From Isoetes taiwanensis (lineage: Eukaryota; Streptophyta; Lycopodiopsida; Isoetales; Isoetaceae), in contig JAJEKV010000055.1 in NCBI GenBank assembly GCA_021234155.1, positions 4,226,905-4,290,904 on the forward strand: a DNA stretch of 64,000 nt. Direction: 5' to 3'. Shown one piece after another: positions 1 through 11,984 of this stretch. The first letter of the stretch is position 1. Every line of letters begins with the position of its first letter. The notes below the pieces were generated by a model. The model was not told the DNA's origin. It was given only the letters and a program-made list of their open reading frames with translations, and did not search any database. A program made the position numbers and the translations under genes.

Positions 1-361
1 AGATCGCTTGTCTGCGAGAGAAGGAATTCTAAGTGTAATTACCCAGCCCTCAAAATTTGGTGAATATTGGACAATGCGCCGGTTTGGATGTAGCAATTGG
101 GTAGAGTTCCTTGCACCTTTCCCATGTGTCGACGTTTAGTTGCTCCATCAAACATGTTTGACATGTTATGACGTTTTTGGCAAAGACGTTAAAGAAACAA
201 TGAGTTTAAACAAAAGAATGAAGGCAACGTAAAGAAAAACAAATACAAGTCAAGCTAATTGTATTACGAATACAAACCGCCAAACTTGTGATGCTACCTC
301 GAAACAATATGCGTAAAAATGTTCTACTACAGGACAAACACATTGCTTCTCTAAAGGAACG

Positions 362-580
362 CATGCGTATTCCAGAATACACAGGCCAACATTCAGAGGA
401 GCAATGTGTATTCCGGAATACACATGCCTTCCTTCACACGCAAATGTGTATTCGGAATACACAATGCCTTTCTAGAGACAAGCAATGTATTCGAATACAC
501 AATGCCTTTCTAGACAAGCAATGTGTATTCCAATACACATTGCCCGTGTAAAGAAAGGCATGTGTATTCTGGAATACACT
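362..580. repeat. Palindrome array 1 (about six units, ~40-bp spacing)
   Basis: Six near copies of the palindrome GTGTATTCCGGAATACAC or degenerate forms occur at about 366, 407, 446, 487, 523 and 562. The spacers contain variants of CATTGC, AGGCA and TTTCTAGA. The central palindrome is the same as in the array at 2529-2862, but the outer arms differ. Such arrays can be subterminal or internal transposase-binding repeats, but nothing here proves that. Confidence 0.75.
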
Positions 581-625
581 AGCCACGCCAATGTTTTTGG
601 GAATCTAACATGCAATAACTAATGT

Positions 626-2290
626 TTGTGTCAGAAAACTTACTTGTGTAATTCCTTTGACATTTCTTCTAGGCTAAACTCCTTATCAACAACTTTTGGA
701 GAAGCCGCCGAGAAGCTCCGCGGTGTGAGAAGCCTGCATTTCCTCGGGGCCGGTAATGGTCATTTCTTTTTTTGGTGCGTCCGAGCTTTTTTCTTAGTCT
801 GTCTCCTTTCCCTTGCTCTTTAACTCCCCTCGCTCGAACATTGTAAATATCTGGTCCTGGAGTTCCCAAATCTGTTCAAGAAGATTCACGTTAAATAGTT
901 GATTTGCTATTCTGGAATACATTTTGTGCTTACCTTGCCATCTCTAAAAGCTAACTGGAACCGGTTATGGGCTAATCGTAGACCGCGCCTTTTGTTGGCC
1001 TCGTCATATTTCGTAGCAAGATTCAATAGCACCTCCTTAAGCTCCAAGGAAAAAATTTGGCTTCTTGAGGTCCTCACCGTACTTTTCCTTGAATATTACG
1101 TACTCCCCGGCATGAACCGGATCTTGTCGTGAAAGCTCATCTTTAGTTTATATTCGTTTATCATTGTGGGTGTTGGCAACGATTTTTAAACGCTTCTTCA
1201 TCGGGTGAAGACCACGATAAGCAATGCAGAGGACGGAGAGGTACCTCGGGTTCTTCTTCTCTTTATAAAGTTGCCTTCTTGCCTTAAAAGTCGTGATTGC
1301 CTCCCAAGACGTAGTGAGTGTAGGTCTCTGGCGTTTTTCTATCATAGTCCCGGGGGTTTGCACTCTTCCCTGTCAACAAGGACAACTATTGGGGCCACAT
1401 GAGCATTTGATTGCTCCTTATTCTGCCTCTTCAGGTTCCTTAAGTGATCGGCATAAATTTTTGCGAACCTGAAGTGGCCTTTCACCACTTCATTTTTCTT
1501 GGAAGCTTCATTGAAGTGGACCGGCAAATAAATTACACCTTGCACAAACTTGTGCAAGTTAATCTCTTCCATCTTTTCAAATTGTCTTGTCAACTTTTTT
1601 TTTCCTTTATAGCAACACCAGGTGCTTTTACCCTTCCCCTTCTTCTTCTTAGGTTCCTCGAAATATCCTCTACCGCAATTAAGGCCGTCTGCTTTTTTTT
1701 AGGCTCTTTAGCAGCAATTGTGTCCCTTGGCCGCTTCTTTGGTGGTGGTGACGGTGGCCTTTTCGGCCGGACCAGATGGACTCCCGGATTGTGATGAGGA
1801 ACCGCCGGCTCGGTTGCTCATCCTCTTCCCTCGGGCTCGGACTCGTTTGGGGGGAAGTCTTCGCTCGTTGTGCTTGAACATAGTTGATGATGGCACCGAC
1901 CCTCTTGCTGATGTAGTGAGCAACATACTTGTCTGAGGACGCAGGATTTACTTCGCCACTCTAAAATAGGATTCATCAACATGAATAAAAGCCTTGGGAT
2001 GTCTGAAAAAGAGCAGTCTCCCTCATTGGCCGGACTCCCCACCTACTTCACTCCGGACCGGATGGTGCCCATGCAAACAAATTCCCTCTCATCGCACCTT
2101 TTGCTCCAAAGACTGGCGCACATGTAGGAAAGTAAGTGTCTTGTACTTTCCGTAAGTACCCCTTTGTAAAACCATTGAGTTTGAAAGTTTTTGGTAGATG
2201 GCGCAGATGACTCCTCAACCCTTCTCGTGGGTGCGGTTTCGTTGGATTTTAACTGTTCTCTTGTGTTGTTTCTTGCTGCCTTCTTATGCA
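626..2290 (-). pseudogene. Unidentified protein remnant
   Basis: The minus strand carries consecutive open segments in shifting frames (2291-2043, 1926-1708, 1593-1342, 1363-1148) that read like one protein broken by indels. Visible features are a segment with SSDKYVAHYISKRVG, a Ser/Pro/Gly-rich basic stretch around 1900-1720, and charged, Lys-rich helical-looking stretches further on. I do not recognise the family. It lies between two palindrome arrays and points away from the DUF7869 remnant, so it may be a second protein of the same element. It might instead be unrelated debris. No intact start-to-stop frame longer than about 80 codons is present. Confidence 0.3.
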
Positions 2291-2528
2291 TTACAAATTG
2301 TGTGTAAACACGATCTTGTTAGAGAAAGCAGTGGCAAAAAACTATTCCAGAATACAAAATGTCTTGCGAAAAGGAAAAAACAAGGGCAAAAAGAGGACCA
2401 AAATGCCAAAACAACACTGCAATCTTGACAAAAAAACAGGTCTAAACAAGTTTTAAAAGCAGAAAAAACACCTAAAGTCACTACAAAAATCACGGAAAAA
2501 CAACCTTTACAAAACAAAGAACACGAAT

Positions 2529-2862
2529 GTGTATTCCGAATACACTTTTAAGCCTTTGAGGAAAGGCGAACGTATTCCCGAATTACACTTTTCTTTCCTC
2601 CAAGGCGAAGTGTATTCCGGAATACACTTTCGCCTTTCCTCCAAGGCGAAGTGTATTCCGGAATACACTTACGCCTTCTCTCGAAGGCGAAAGTGTATTC
2701 CGGAATACACTTACGCCTTCCCTCGAAGGCGAAAGTGTATTCCGGAATACACATTCGTCTTCCCCTCGAACGCGAAAAACGATTCGGAATACACTTTCGC
2801 CTCGAGGAAGGCGAATGTATTCCGAATACACTTTAAAAAAGGCGAAATGTATTCGAATAAAG
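2529..2862. repeat. Palindrome array 2: tandem ~40-bp hairpin units
   Basis: About nine units lie at roughly 2529, 2572, 2611, 2651, 2693, 2736, 2780, 2814 and 2848. The best units form a nearly perfect ~38-bp palindrome. The core is GTGTATTCCGGAATACAC and the arms are GAAGGCGAAA on one side and TTACGCCTTC on the other. Units at both edges of the array are eroded. The repeats give the appearance of open reading frames on both strands, but these are repeat artefacts. Confidence 0.85.
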
Positions 2863-3248
2863 AAAACGACACACAAATGATTGTACCTTTGTACTTTCTT
2901 ACTCACCTCTCCATGTTTTCTCTATGAGTATCGAATACAGCTCTAATATTATATTCGAGGCATTTGGCCAACCGACTTCAGCCAGGAGGACTGGAATACG
3001 CAACTGAAGGCGCCAAAATTTCCTTTTAAAGGTGTCCATTCCGTCTTGCTCGTTTTCTATGTGAAGTGGAATACGTTTGGCCTTACTGTTCTGCTCTAGT
3101 GTATTCGGGAATAGCTTTTAGTTTGCCTTTAAACTAAATTGTTGCAGGAAGTTCTACTTTTAGTAGGCGGGCTTGTGATACGGAATAAATAAGAAAAGCT
3201 CTGCGAGAGAAACATTATCTAAACTCTACACCAGCTTTTGCGCTTCTT

Positions 3249-5967
3249 AAGATGACAAACCGTCCAACAAACTTCCACCACCTTTCGTTGTCTCAAGCTC
3301 GTCTGGTTCTGAGGACACGCTTGGGACCAACGTCGTTTCTTCTGAACACCGGAATTCTCCGACTCCTACCTCTGCTTCATCGTTCTTGCTTCTCAAGACA
3401 CACCGAGTCCAAAGACGTAATGGACTTCCACCACCCTTCCAACCGGTCACCAAGTCACGTAGACAAAGACACCGGCATCTCCTTCCAAAGAATCACCACT
3501 AGTTCGGAGCGGGCTGCCACCACCCTTTGCTCCATCCCCGGGACCTGCAGAAGCTCCACAACAAAGGGTGCTCAAGAACAAGCTACCCCCCCCTTTTGTA
3601 GTTTCGCCTCCTTCGTGCAAACATACAAGGAACACACAGAAAAACCAGAAAGACGTGAGATTCACTACAATTTCTCTCACCCGGACTTCACTACAAATGA
3701 GGACGAAGCTCCAAAGATGCACTCCTCTTCACACAACAAGGGTTGTGACACATGGATTTGCAGAATTCCAGTCCCGCTCTAAAGGAGATGTTTGCAAGAA
3801 CTCCTTTTTCAAGATGGTACAAGAACAAATGATGCCACAACCTCTTATGGGCCATCACCACCCTTTAACACTGTACCCCGCCTTATTCCGGAACAACTTC
3901 ACGTGGTCCTGTTTTTCCTCTACAAGCACACCACTCGGAACAGAGGAAGTCACCCCAGTAGTAAAGTTTCATCAAAGATGAAGACACCAACGAGGAACAA
4001 AGAGATTACATGTTCTCAAGCCAATCTTCAAAGAAATTCAAGGTGGATTTTGGTTTGAGGGCTTGCTCCTCCAAGAAGAAGAAATCTTATGGATGAACAG
4101 AAAAATGAGGAGACTTTTGAGAACTAAATGTCGCTCATTGGGTTGCATCAACAGACTTAACATGGCTAAATTCACGGCAGCTAGAGACAACTACAGGTTC
4201 CATGACATTGGCGGTGGAATGCCTACTTAGCTTATCATGTAAAAACCGAGACCGCAACACCTTCTTGCACTACATTAACCGGCCAAGAAGTTTGCCGAAA
4301 ATGTTTTATGGTTGTCCACCGTTTAGGGTCCACAAGAATGTCTAGAATACACAAAAAAGATCGACAAAAATCCAAAGAATCGATGATCATTGTGGACCAA
4401 GAAGAGTTGTAACCATGCATGCCCTTCTTTTTGTGGTCCTGGATGGAGAAATATTTTAGAGAAACATGTGAGAAGCTACCTAACAAACAACATGTATCAT
4501 TTAACCGATAACATCACCAAAAAGATGTTTTTAATGAGTACAAAGAGAGACTTGCACTTTCGCCTTTGACATCTCTTACTCACACTTCACCGACCGTGGA
4601 AAAGTGAATTCGGTCTTGTGAAAATTCCTAGAAAACATAGAATGTCCGTTTGCTCGAGGTGTCGTAATTAAAGAGTCAACGAGAAACCGCAAAGACAGAG
4701 GTCGAAAGAAGTAAGTTCATGTTCTCCAATCTCTCACTTGTTTTAGAGAAAATGCTTTGACCTGATTTCTTCTCGGATATTGTGCAAATGAAACCTTGCC
4801 GGACATCGTGAACAACAAGCAAGAGAGAAGAAAGCTTGCCAAGCATAGAAAAAAGCTCTTGAGCGTCCCAACGCAATACATGTACATTTGTGATTGATGG
4901 AATGGACCAAAAAAAACAACTCTACCACATTTCTTGAACATTCCTAAAGATGTGCGGAGGAATGTTTTGTTAAGGTCCACCTTGTAGAGCTATGGTCTTC
5001 AAAGGAAGTCTAAGGTGCAAAGTTTTTTTGCGTATCAAACTTGCATGGTGACCCCAACCTCACAATTACAATTCTTAACAAGGTCCGGTGGGCGAGCAAG
5101 AGCAATTACCACCAGTGCTTTATCTGCAACTTGACAATACTACAAGGGAGAACAAGAATCAAACACTCTTTGCGTACTGTGCCATGTTAGTGGAGCTAGG
5201 GATCTTTAGAAAAGTGAAGCTCGGTTTCTTACTTGTAGGCCACACTCATGATCGAGATTGACCAAATGTTCAAGAGATTTTAAGTAAGCCTTTAGAAGGA
5301 AGAAGGCTTTCGTCTTCCTTCTTTAGTTCAATTATTGAAGATTCTTACACTCCTACTCCAAAGGTCGATCTTCTTAAAGAGACTGGCTGATTTCGAAGAG
5401 TTTGTTTTCTCTCAACGTTCAAACAGAGAACAAGTCGCGGAACAAGTTGAATGATCTCACCTTTCAACATCATATCAAGTTCTACTTGAAGGATGGCCAA
5501 AGCTTCTTCAGGGAAGAAGTATACCACAACTAAGGACCGGAGTCCGCCCGAGGGATTACGCTTCCTTAAATATATTCCAGACACTTCCTTCATAGAACGT
5601 GCTGAGCAACTTCCTCTCAAAAATCCTAAGGAGTCCAAGCAGAAGAAAAGTACCCCGAGTCATCCTTAAAAGCCATTGAAAATGGAATTTCCTCGGGCTT
5701 TAAGTACTTCTTAGAAGAAGATCGATGTGGTGGAGTAATTTCTTTTCTCGAACAGAAAATTGTTGTACAAAACATAGCTCTAAGACCCAGTTGCAAGAAC
5801 CATTTCAATGGCCTAACACCTTCCATCAACCCCAAAGACCAAGCGGGTCCAAGCAATTGCTACATTTGCACCTGGTAGAAGACGAGGAGGACCGAGTCAT
5901 GTACCTCGGACCAAGACGCAGAATGAGCCCCAAGGTAATATCACGTAAATTACCAAAGGTATGCTAA
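3249..5967 (+). pseudogene. DUF7869-type transposase-like protein remnant
   Basis: A plus-strand coding trace can be followed through many frame changes. The N-terminal part (3270-3620) repeats a short motif LPPPFVVS. Around 4280-4380 there is a block reading GQEVCRKCFMVVHRLG, like the VC-x-K-x-F segment that precedes DUF7869 in related proteins. At 5109-5282 one frame reads PPVLYLQLDNTTRENKN and then LLVGHTHD, the hallmark of DUF7869; a single extra base after that motif shifts the frame so that the expected IDQMF continues in another frame. A C-terminal trace with FFREEVYHN lies near 5505-5530. The family role is not established; association with mobile DNA is the usual inference. The copy is not translatable. 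Confidence 0.6.
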
Positions 5968-6844
5968 TTGCTCTTCCGAATCGAGGAGGATGACAAAGGT
6001 CGACCGCTTACGGATAGCAAAAGTGCTTGACACAAATCAAGGAGGAAGGCTTAGTCACTAAACTCAAGATTCATTGGCTTGCAACACGCCGAGAAAATGC
6101 TTTTGAAGGTAGATATGAGTTAGAAATGAGAAGCCAAGGAAAAGGGAGAAAGTCCAAGAAGGTGGGTTGTAGGGACGAAGCTGAACCTTAATGACGTGAC
6201 TATATTGTGCTATGATTTTAAATTGAAATCGACAATCGTCTCTACGCCAGAAGACTATCAATTTGCTTAAAAAGCTTGTAATTATGAAGAAGATGATGAA
6301 GAAGGTGGTGACAATGCTTCACCGCCTGCTTGATAGTGATGAGGAAGATAACTCAAGCACTTCCTCGGTGACAAGATGAAAGAAGTGAAGGTGATGACGA
6401 TGGCATAAATGAACATGAGGACGCCCCGGATCCCTCTCTCATCACTCCTCACACTTTTGCACATAAGCGAGTCTTAGAAAAAGATCAGAATTTTGATGTG
6501 AATATGAAGATTCTATCTTCAAATTTTGAGAATACTACGCTTCAATTACGGACTTACTTCAATTTTTGTTAAATATTTTATCCTCACGAAATTAGAGTTT
6601 CTCTCTTAAAACATACTTTAAGAACATTCTTTTTGCTAAGAAAAGTGACACTTTAAAAAAGTCAATTCCTTCGTTGCAAAAAAAATTTAGTCATTTCGGG
6701 GGGGGTCAAAATAGAATTTCATGCATCTTTTTTTTTTTTAACCTCATTTTACCCCCTTTTTCGTAAAAAAAAAGGGAATCTTTGCGGAATATTCCTTTTG
6801 CTCTCGTTTCAATGATTTGCTCCCGTTTAATACGCAATCTTGTT
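5968..6844. other. No gene seen; small inverted G-run/C-run structure
   Basis: No coding trace that I can support. GGGGGGGTCAAAATAG near 6697 and TTTTACCCCCTTTTT near 6747 are roughly inverted to each other across an oligo-T tract, and could fold or mark an element edge. Otherwise AT-rich. Confidence 0.4.
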
Positions 6845-7240
6845 TCATGCGGTCCATCCTATAACTGTTGTTCAAATGGAATGATCATTATGGGTGAGGG
6901 ATAAACGATGACGTTGTTCCCACATGCAGGTAAGATATTACTGCAATCTATTTTTCTTTCAATTCAACTCAGTGTACAATAGGTGGATATAATTTCAATG
7001 CATGAACACTGCAGGGAGCTTGGAATTGGGGTTATTCCATATGGCCCACTTGGTATTTCTCCTTTCAGATTGTTATACCCAGATGTTATCCAGTAAACAT
7101 GTCAAGGAATAAGATATATTGTATGAACGTGTGAGTCGAATCTCAAGAGAGGCCAAATGTAGCACTACACAGCTAGCCTTGGTTTGGTTGCATCATAAGG
7201 GTGATGATGTGGTGGCCATTTTCGGCACCACAAGAACGTG
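6845..7240 (+). pseudogene. Aldo-keto reductase pseudogene fragment
   Basis: Conceptual translation matches the C-terminal half of plant aldo-keto reductases of the auxin-induced/perakine-reductase type, which reduce carbonyl substrates with NADPH. Exon A (about 6845-6929) reads HAVHPITVVQME and then has TGA where the family has Trp before SLW. A GT-AG intron spans 6930-7014, and the splice restores PTCRELGIGVIPYGPLG. After a shortened segment the frame moves and continues as YERVSRISREAKC and LALVWLHHKGDDVVAIFGTT (7114-7238). The N-terminal barrel half and the C-terminus are missing. The premature stop and frameshifts make this a pseudogene that still carries an ancestral intron. Confidence 0.8.
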
Positions 7241-9335
7241 TCGGAACATGCGTGTGCATTAATAGTTTCTGCTATGGGTGTTATAGGCTTAATGAGTTGC
7301 ATCGCACTAGGTATTCAATAATGCCTAGATGTTGTCCAGCACTGCCAGACTATTTTCTACTTGGGGAATGGGTGCCTTCTGGCATAAGGAGGATTGCCAA
7401 ACTTTTTGGTGTGGATAATAAATTTCTAACCTATAAGCTGGAAGGCAGTTATTCGCACTGCTCAGAAGTTAATGGTAATTGTACTATGAAGGGATGTGAC
7501 GATTGTAACCAGTGAATAGTTCTGTTTCTCAAGATTACGAGGCAGCCAAATGAGGATTTTGCAGGTTCTTACCAGTTGCTCATGCAGTTGGTCTTTAAGG
7601 AGACATGAAGGTTTGTCTGGCACAACAACAATTCTGAAGCCAGGGCCATTAATGGTCAAGTTTGTTTTGCCAATCAATGGTTTTTATTTGATCATGCCAA
7701 GGCACATTGCCTATAAATACAAAATCTTTCTGTATGAGGAAATGCAGTGGGCTGTCTAAGGTACTTATCAGTTCTCATGTCATAGATTGGGAATCTAAAT
7801 ATGAGCCTTTGTTTCCACCTAGAATTTACTATAAAAGTATTTTTTGTAAATTAGCTGTGTGATTTACTTGCAAGATATCCAGACCAAAATAACATAGCAT
7901 TGTTTGAGCTCTTTGAACAAGCAACCCAGAAGTTACTATAAAATTGTTTTTTTGTAAATTAAATGTCATTTATTTGTAAATATATCGGACCAAGGTAACA
8001 TAGCATTGTTTGAGAGTGGAACCTTTGAACAAGCATACGCTGCGTTGTTTACAAAAAAGAAAGTAATGATTTGGAAGCATTTAAGGAACATTTTCTTTTC
8101 TCTTTGGCGAACTGAAACAAGAGAGTTATATGAATTCAAGAGCTATATGAATTCAAGAGCGGATACTCATATATAGTATAAATCTATCTGAGATGCTAAA
8201 CCTTTGATTAAACTGTAAATTGGAAACTCACCAAACAAGCTGCAATTAATGCATAACCATGGCAGTGTGCATAACAATGGTAAAATGCTATATATTTCAA
8301 ACAAAGCCTTAAGAATTTGAGATAAGAGTAAGAAATCTTTCACAAGGCACCCATTATGTGGTGTCCTTGTTGAAGGCCCAAAATGATGAAGGTTTTAAAG
8401 TGTATTGGTTTTGAAACCTTCTATTAGCGTATTTTTAGTTAAAAAATATTAGGGTACTATTTTGTTAGGGTTTGAGATTTGTGTATATCATGTATTCTGC
8501 TTTTGGGCCCTCGAATTTGGGAGTCAATTTTAGTGGATAATTTTCTTGTGGGTTCTTGAATCATAGTAGAAGTTCCATGCCTACCAAATCACTGCATTCC
8601 ATGAAATTATGACTTGTTTAAATATCCTGTTAAATACACAATTTGCATCCTCAAATCTTGCATATCTACAATAGTACATACACATCTTTGAGAAGCCGCA
8701 TTTACAACAAGACTCCATTTACCATGTGCCATATTTCATGAAAAGTAACAGCTAAAATTTATATCTAAAAGTGACAATGCTTTCCAACATAACTAAACAA
8801 ATATAGCTCCTGGGGGTGGTTCATATACATCAATCATATATCAAAATGGCATATAATCTCACATCCCTACTTATGCGGAGTAACGCTGGGCACACGTTTA
8901 CAAGTCATATTTTATACCTGGATTTCACAACACAATGGTGATACTAATAGACAGAATATGATTGAAATAAGATCAGAATAACAATATAACTTCTCTCAAT
9001 GTCTTTCAAGTGGAACATCACCAAAAGATTGTTTTATTGTATGTTGTGATCTCGTTCAACTAAGTTATAGATGAACACCTATAGCCTAAAATATTGTGAG
9101 TACTAGGAAGTGCTGTGATTGCGTCTACAAGACATAAAACACGTGCAGACATTTATACAACATTAAACTACTCAGTTGCATACACAATTCAATCGAGGGG
9201 CACTTGTGGATGGGCTTGTACATGAATGTAGGGGACCTACAAATTAAGAACATGGTAGGGGTCTACTTTAATTTAGATATAGATTGTGAAAACATGAGTT
9301 CACGGTTTGATTTAGCCACTTCACCCCGAAGAAAT
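7241..9335. other. No recognisable gene
   Basis: AT-rich sequence. An open frame at 7201-7515 (+) overlaps the aldo-keto reductase remnant out of frame and shows no known motif. A short trace at 7540-7700 (+) looks coding in part (FVWHNNNSEARAINGQV) but I cannot assign it. From 7760 to 9335 I see only AT-rich, non-repetitive sequence with short local repeats such as TATATGAATTCAAGAGC twice near 8130. Confidence 0.5.
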
Positions 9336-9339
9336 TGGA

Positions 9340-10020
9340 GGGCAACCCTCCGTGCGCAACACCTTGTTTCCTCTTTTCTTTCCCTTGTTCTTTTTCCCAT
9401 CCTTTTTCTCTTCACATTTTCCCCTTCCCTTTGGTCATGTCCTCATGTTTTCCCCCTTTCCTTTTTCTCGGTGCACTTGTTCCCTTCCCTTTCTCCCTTC
9501 CTTTTCTTTTCCTTTCTCCTTTTTTTTTCTTGTGTCCTTTTTTTCCTTCTATTTTCCACTTTCTCATTTCTCCTTTTCCCTCATTTCCCTCCCTCCCTCC
9601 TCCTTTTCTTTTTTCTTTTCCCTTTGAGAGATAAAGGCATAACCAATTACAATAGTTGGGAGGTCGTGCAATAAATCTCGACCTTCAGATGCAATCAAAT
9701 TATCTCAGCTGTCCAAATTAGGGTTTGATCTATTACATACTTACGTTGGATACCTGAGGTCATTTGATTGCCTCTGAAAGTCAAGATTTATGCACGATCT
9801 CACACCACTATGATTGGTCATGCTTTGATCTCTTAAGAGGAAAGAGAAACGAAAAAGGGAGGAGGAAGGAGGAAAGTGAAGGGCAAAAAAGGTAGAGGGG
9901 GGAATGGAAAGAGGGAAAGGGAAAACAGGGAAAAAAAAGCACGCGTGAAAAGGAAAAGAGAAAGTAAAAGGAAAAGAAAAAGAAAAAGAAGGGAGAAAGC
10001 TTAATTAAAAAAAAAAAAAA
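9340..10020. repeat. Large imperfect foldback with pyrimidine/purine arms
   Basis: The left half is a nearly pure C/T tract (about 9360-9630) followed by mixed sequence (9631-9716). The right half carries the reverse complement of the mixed sequence (9743-9840), followed by a nearly pure A/G tract (9841-10015). For example GCATAACCAATTACAATAGT on the left pairs with the reverse complement of ACTATGATTGGTCATGC on the right. The centre is near 9730. The structure could be a foldback/MITE-like element; terminal repeats and a target duplication were not identified. Confidence 0.7.
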
Positions 10021-11630
10021 AAAGGGGATAATCTTGTGAGGCTTGAATAAATAATTTTGAAAAGGCTGCTATATTTGACTTAAAAAATGAAAGAAAACAC
10101 CCCATTGAATAAAATTAAGGCATCTAATAGGCAATCTTACAATCCAAGTTTTAATATATGAAAAATCTAACTTAATGCATGCTATGTATTGTCATGTTCT
10201 CCTACCCTAGCATGGGAAGAATGATCTCTGCCATTACTTTATAAAAATGCATGTAGTATATGATGGGTCGCCACTCATTGTTGGTGTAAAGAACATTGCC
10301 TATGTTCAGCCTCGAAGATGACCAGCTTATAAAAAAACATTGTTGACAAAAGTTTTGTACAAGTTTGGGAGATCTCAATCTCAGTTCAATGCTTGAATGC
10401 CTACACTATCAATAAAGATTTTTTTCTTTTAGTCATCCCTTTTAGGCTTATGTATCTAATATGTTTTGAAGAGTAGGACAAACCATTGAGAGGTGGGTTG
10501 GTAGAACATGCCATTTTATGCCATTTGATGCACCATTTCGATAGTGTAGATTGGGAATTCACTCTGCGATATATGATGTTAGTGGATACTAGTTTCCCCT
10601 TGATTGTTTGTAACAAGCATTAGGGCGCCATCCAACCGTCCAGTCCGAAGAAAGTCTGCTCCACATCCTTTTCCTCTTTATGGTTTATTATTGAGTTGTG
10701 GGTTTGCTCCAGATAATCAAACATGTCTTTTGATCATAACACAAAGCACGAGATACTCTCTTCATTCATGTAGTAGCAATTAATGTGGTTCTAGATGCCA
10801 ATTGATATTTGCCTAAAATGCAGTGTTGGAATCGGTGCATTTGAGTTTCTAAAAACTGTATCTGGTCCTTGCTTGCTAGTCCATGTCTTTGCTCCATTTC
10901 CAGAAATTGACAAAATGGATGGAGAAGGCTCTTCCTGTGCTTTGCGTTGAGGTCCAGCATTAAAACATTGACATGCACTCATGTATAGACTTTGCTAGTT
11001 AATCAGCTATTTATAATAAATTCTCAGTTTTATCTTAAAATACCTTAGCATGTTCATGAAATTTATTTTTGTTTTGCAAATGTCTGATTCCACCGTGTTT
11101 TGCAGGTACCTAATTTCGATCAAGAAGGAGACTAGATTCAAAAAATGTTCGAGGATTTTTGAAAGTTAGGAAGAAGAGCAGAGAGGAATTAGATAAGGAA
11201 AAGAGGGATACAAATGAACCCATTGTAGAACTTGAGTAGAGAAAGAAAGTTATTATATGAACAAGTTGGAAGAGTATTTTGGTAAGGATAATGAGCTTGA
11301 TTCTACTGCAGATAAATGCTCAACTCACAGTGTGACAACACACTTTTTGTAGTGGCACTTGGCCTAGGATCTGATGATTTGTCATTCTTTAGCATGCAGA
11401 ATCATCATGTGGTAGATGCAAAAGTTATATTGCTAAGAAAATAATGTCCAAGTTATAGTGGCAGTAGTGACTGGGAGGCCAATATGGATATCCTTGAAAT
11501 AGAGCCACAAGTGAAGCTTTTGGATCATATGGTAAAGGAAGATACTAGACTAGTAGGTTTATTCCAACATGGGTTGAACAATAGTTGGTACAGAGCCACA
11601 TGTAGGCTGGGCACAAAACTTGCCTCTGCC
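10021..11630. other. No recognisable gene
   Basis: Open frames of up to about 80 codons exist on both strands but none shows a family motif or consistent splice pattern. The segment 11105-11300 has a Lys/Glu-rich trace in shifting frames that might be debris of a coding region. Nothing else stands out. Confidence 0.45.
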
Positions 11631-11639
11631 GAACCGGAA

Positions 11640-11820
11640 AGGGCTTATAGTGAAGGGGCCATAGATACGTGGCGCAGAGGCAGGGCCTCTGACGAACCTG
11701 AATGGGCCTCTAGTTGAAGGGGGCCACATGATACGATACGTGGTGCCAAGGGAGAGCCTTTGAGGAACCTGAATGGGCCTCTAGTTGAAGGGGGCCACAA
11801 GATAGGATACGTGGTGCAAA
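11640..11820. repeat. Tandem repeat, ~70-bp unit, about 2.5 copies
   Basis: The block GAACCTGAATGGGCCTCTAG followed by TTGAAGGGGGCCACA and a GATACGTGGTGC tail is repeated, with a more diverged first unit from about 11625. A short run of GAATA units follows at 11832-11847. Confidence 0.75.
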
Positions 11821-11984
11821 AAGAACAGAATGGAATAGAATAGAATTGAGCCATTGACTTGGCCTAATATCTATGTGTATTTGGACCCATTTACCGAGAG
11901 TACCCAACTTCACACAAACAGAATACTAGCTCTACAAAAGGGGCATTGCCGGAGAAGGAAGGAAAGACGAGGGATTGAGCTATT

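Larger units (their letters stand above)
1..6480. mobile_element. Decayed DUF7869-type transposon-like unit (left end outside window)
   Basis: This stretch holds remnants of two proteins on opposite strands, separated and flanked by arrays of short palindromes. The plus-strand remnant carries a recognisable DUF7869 block, a domain found in repetitive, transposase-like proteins of many eukaryotes. I did not find terminal inverted repeats or a target duplication; the left end lies outside the window and the right limit is only where coding traces stop. Every reading frame is broken by small indels, so no product is expected. Treating both remnants and the hairpin arrays as one element is an inference from their proximity. 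Confidence 0.45.

Noticed and set aside
362-580. CRISPR-like array
   Set aside because: Spacing is regular, but spacers are themselves similar, the repeats are palindromic and degenerate, and the context is a plant nuclear genome.
2529-2927. Open frames of 61-132 codons on both strands
   Set aside because: They are translations of the hairpin repeat (CIPEYT/VYSGIH phrases) and not genes.
9204-9674. 156-codon hydrophobic open frame
   Set aside because: It is a translation of the polypyrimidine arm of the foldback; three overlapping frames are open for the same reason.
11832-11850. GAATA units as a third LINE tail
   Set aside because: No LINE 3' UTR or coding sequence adjoins it; it may be a chance simple repeat.
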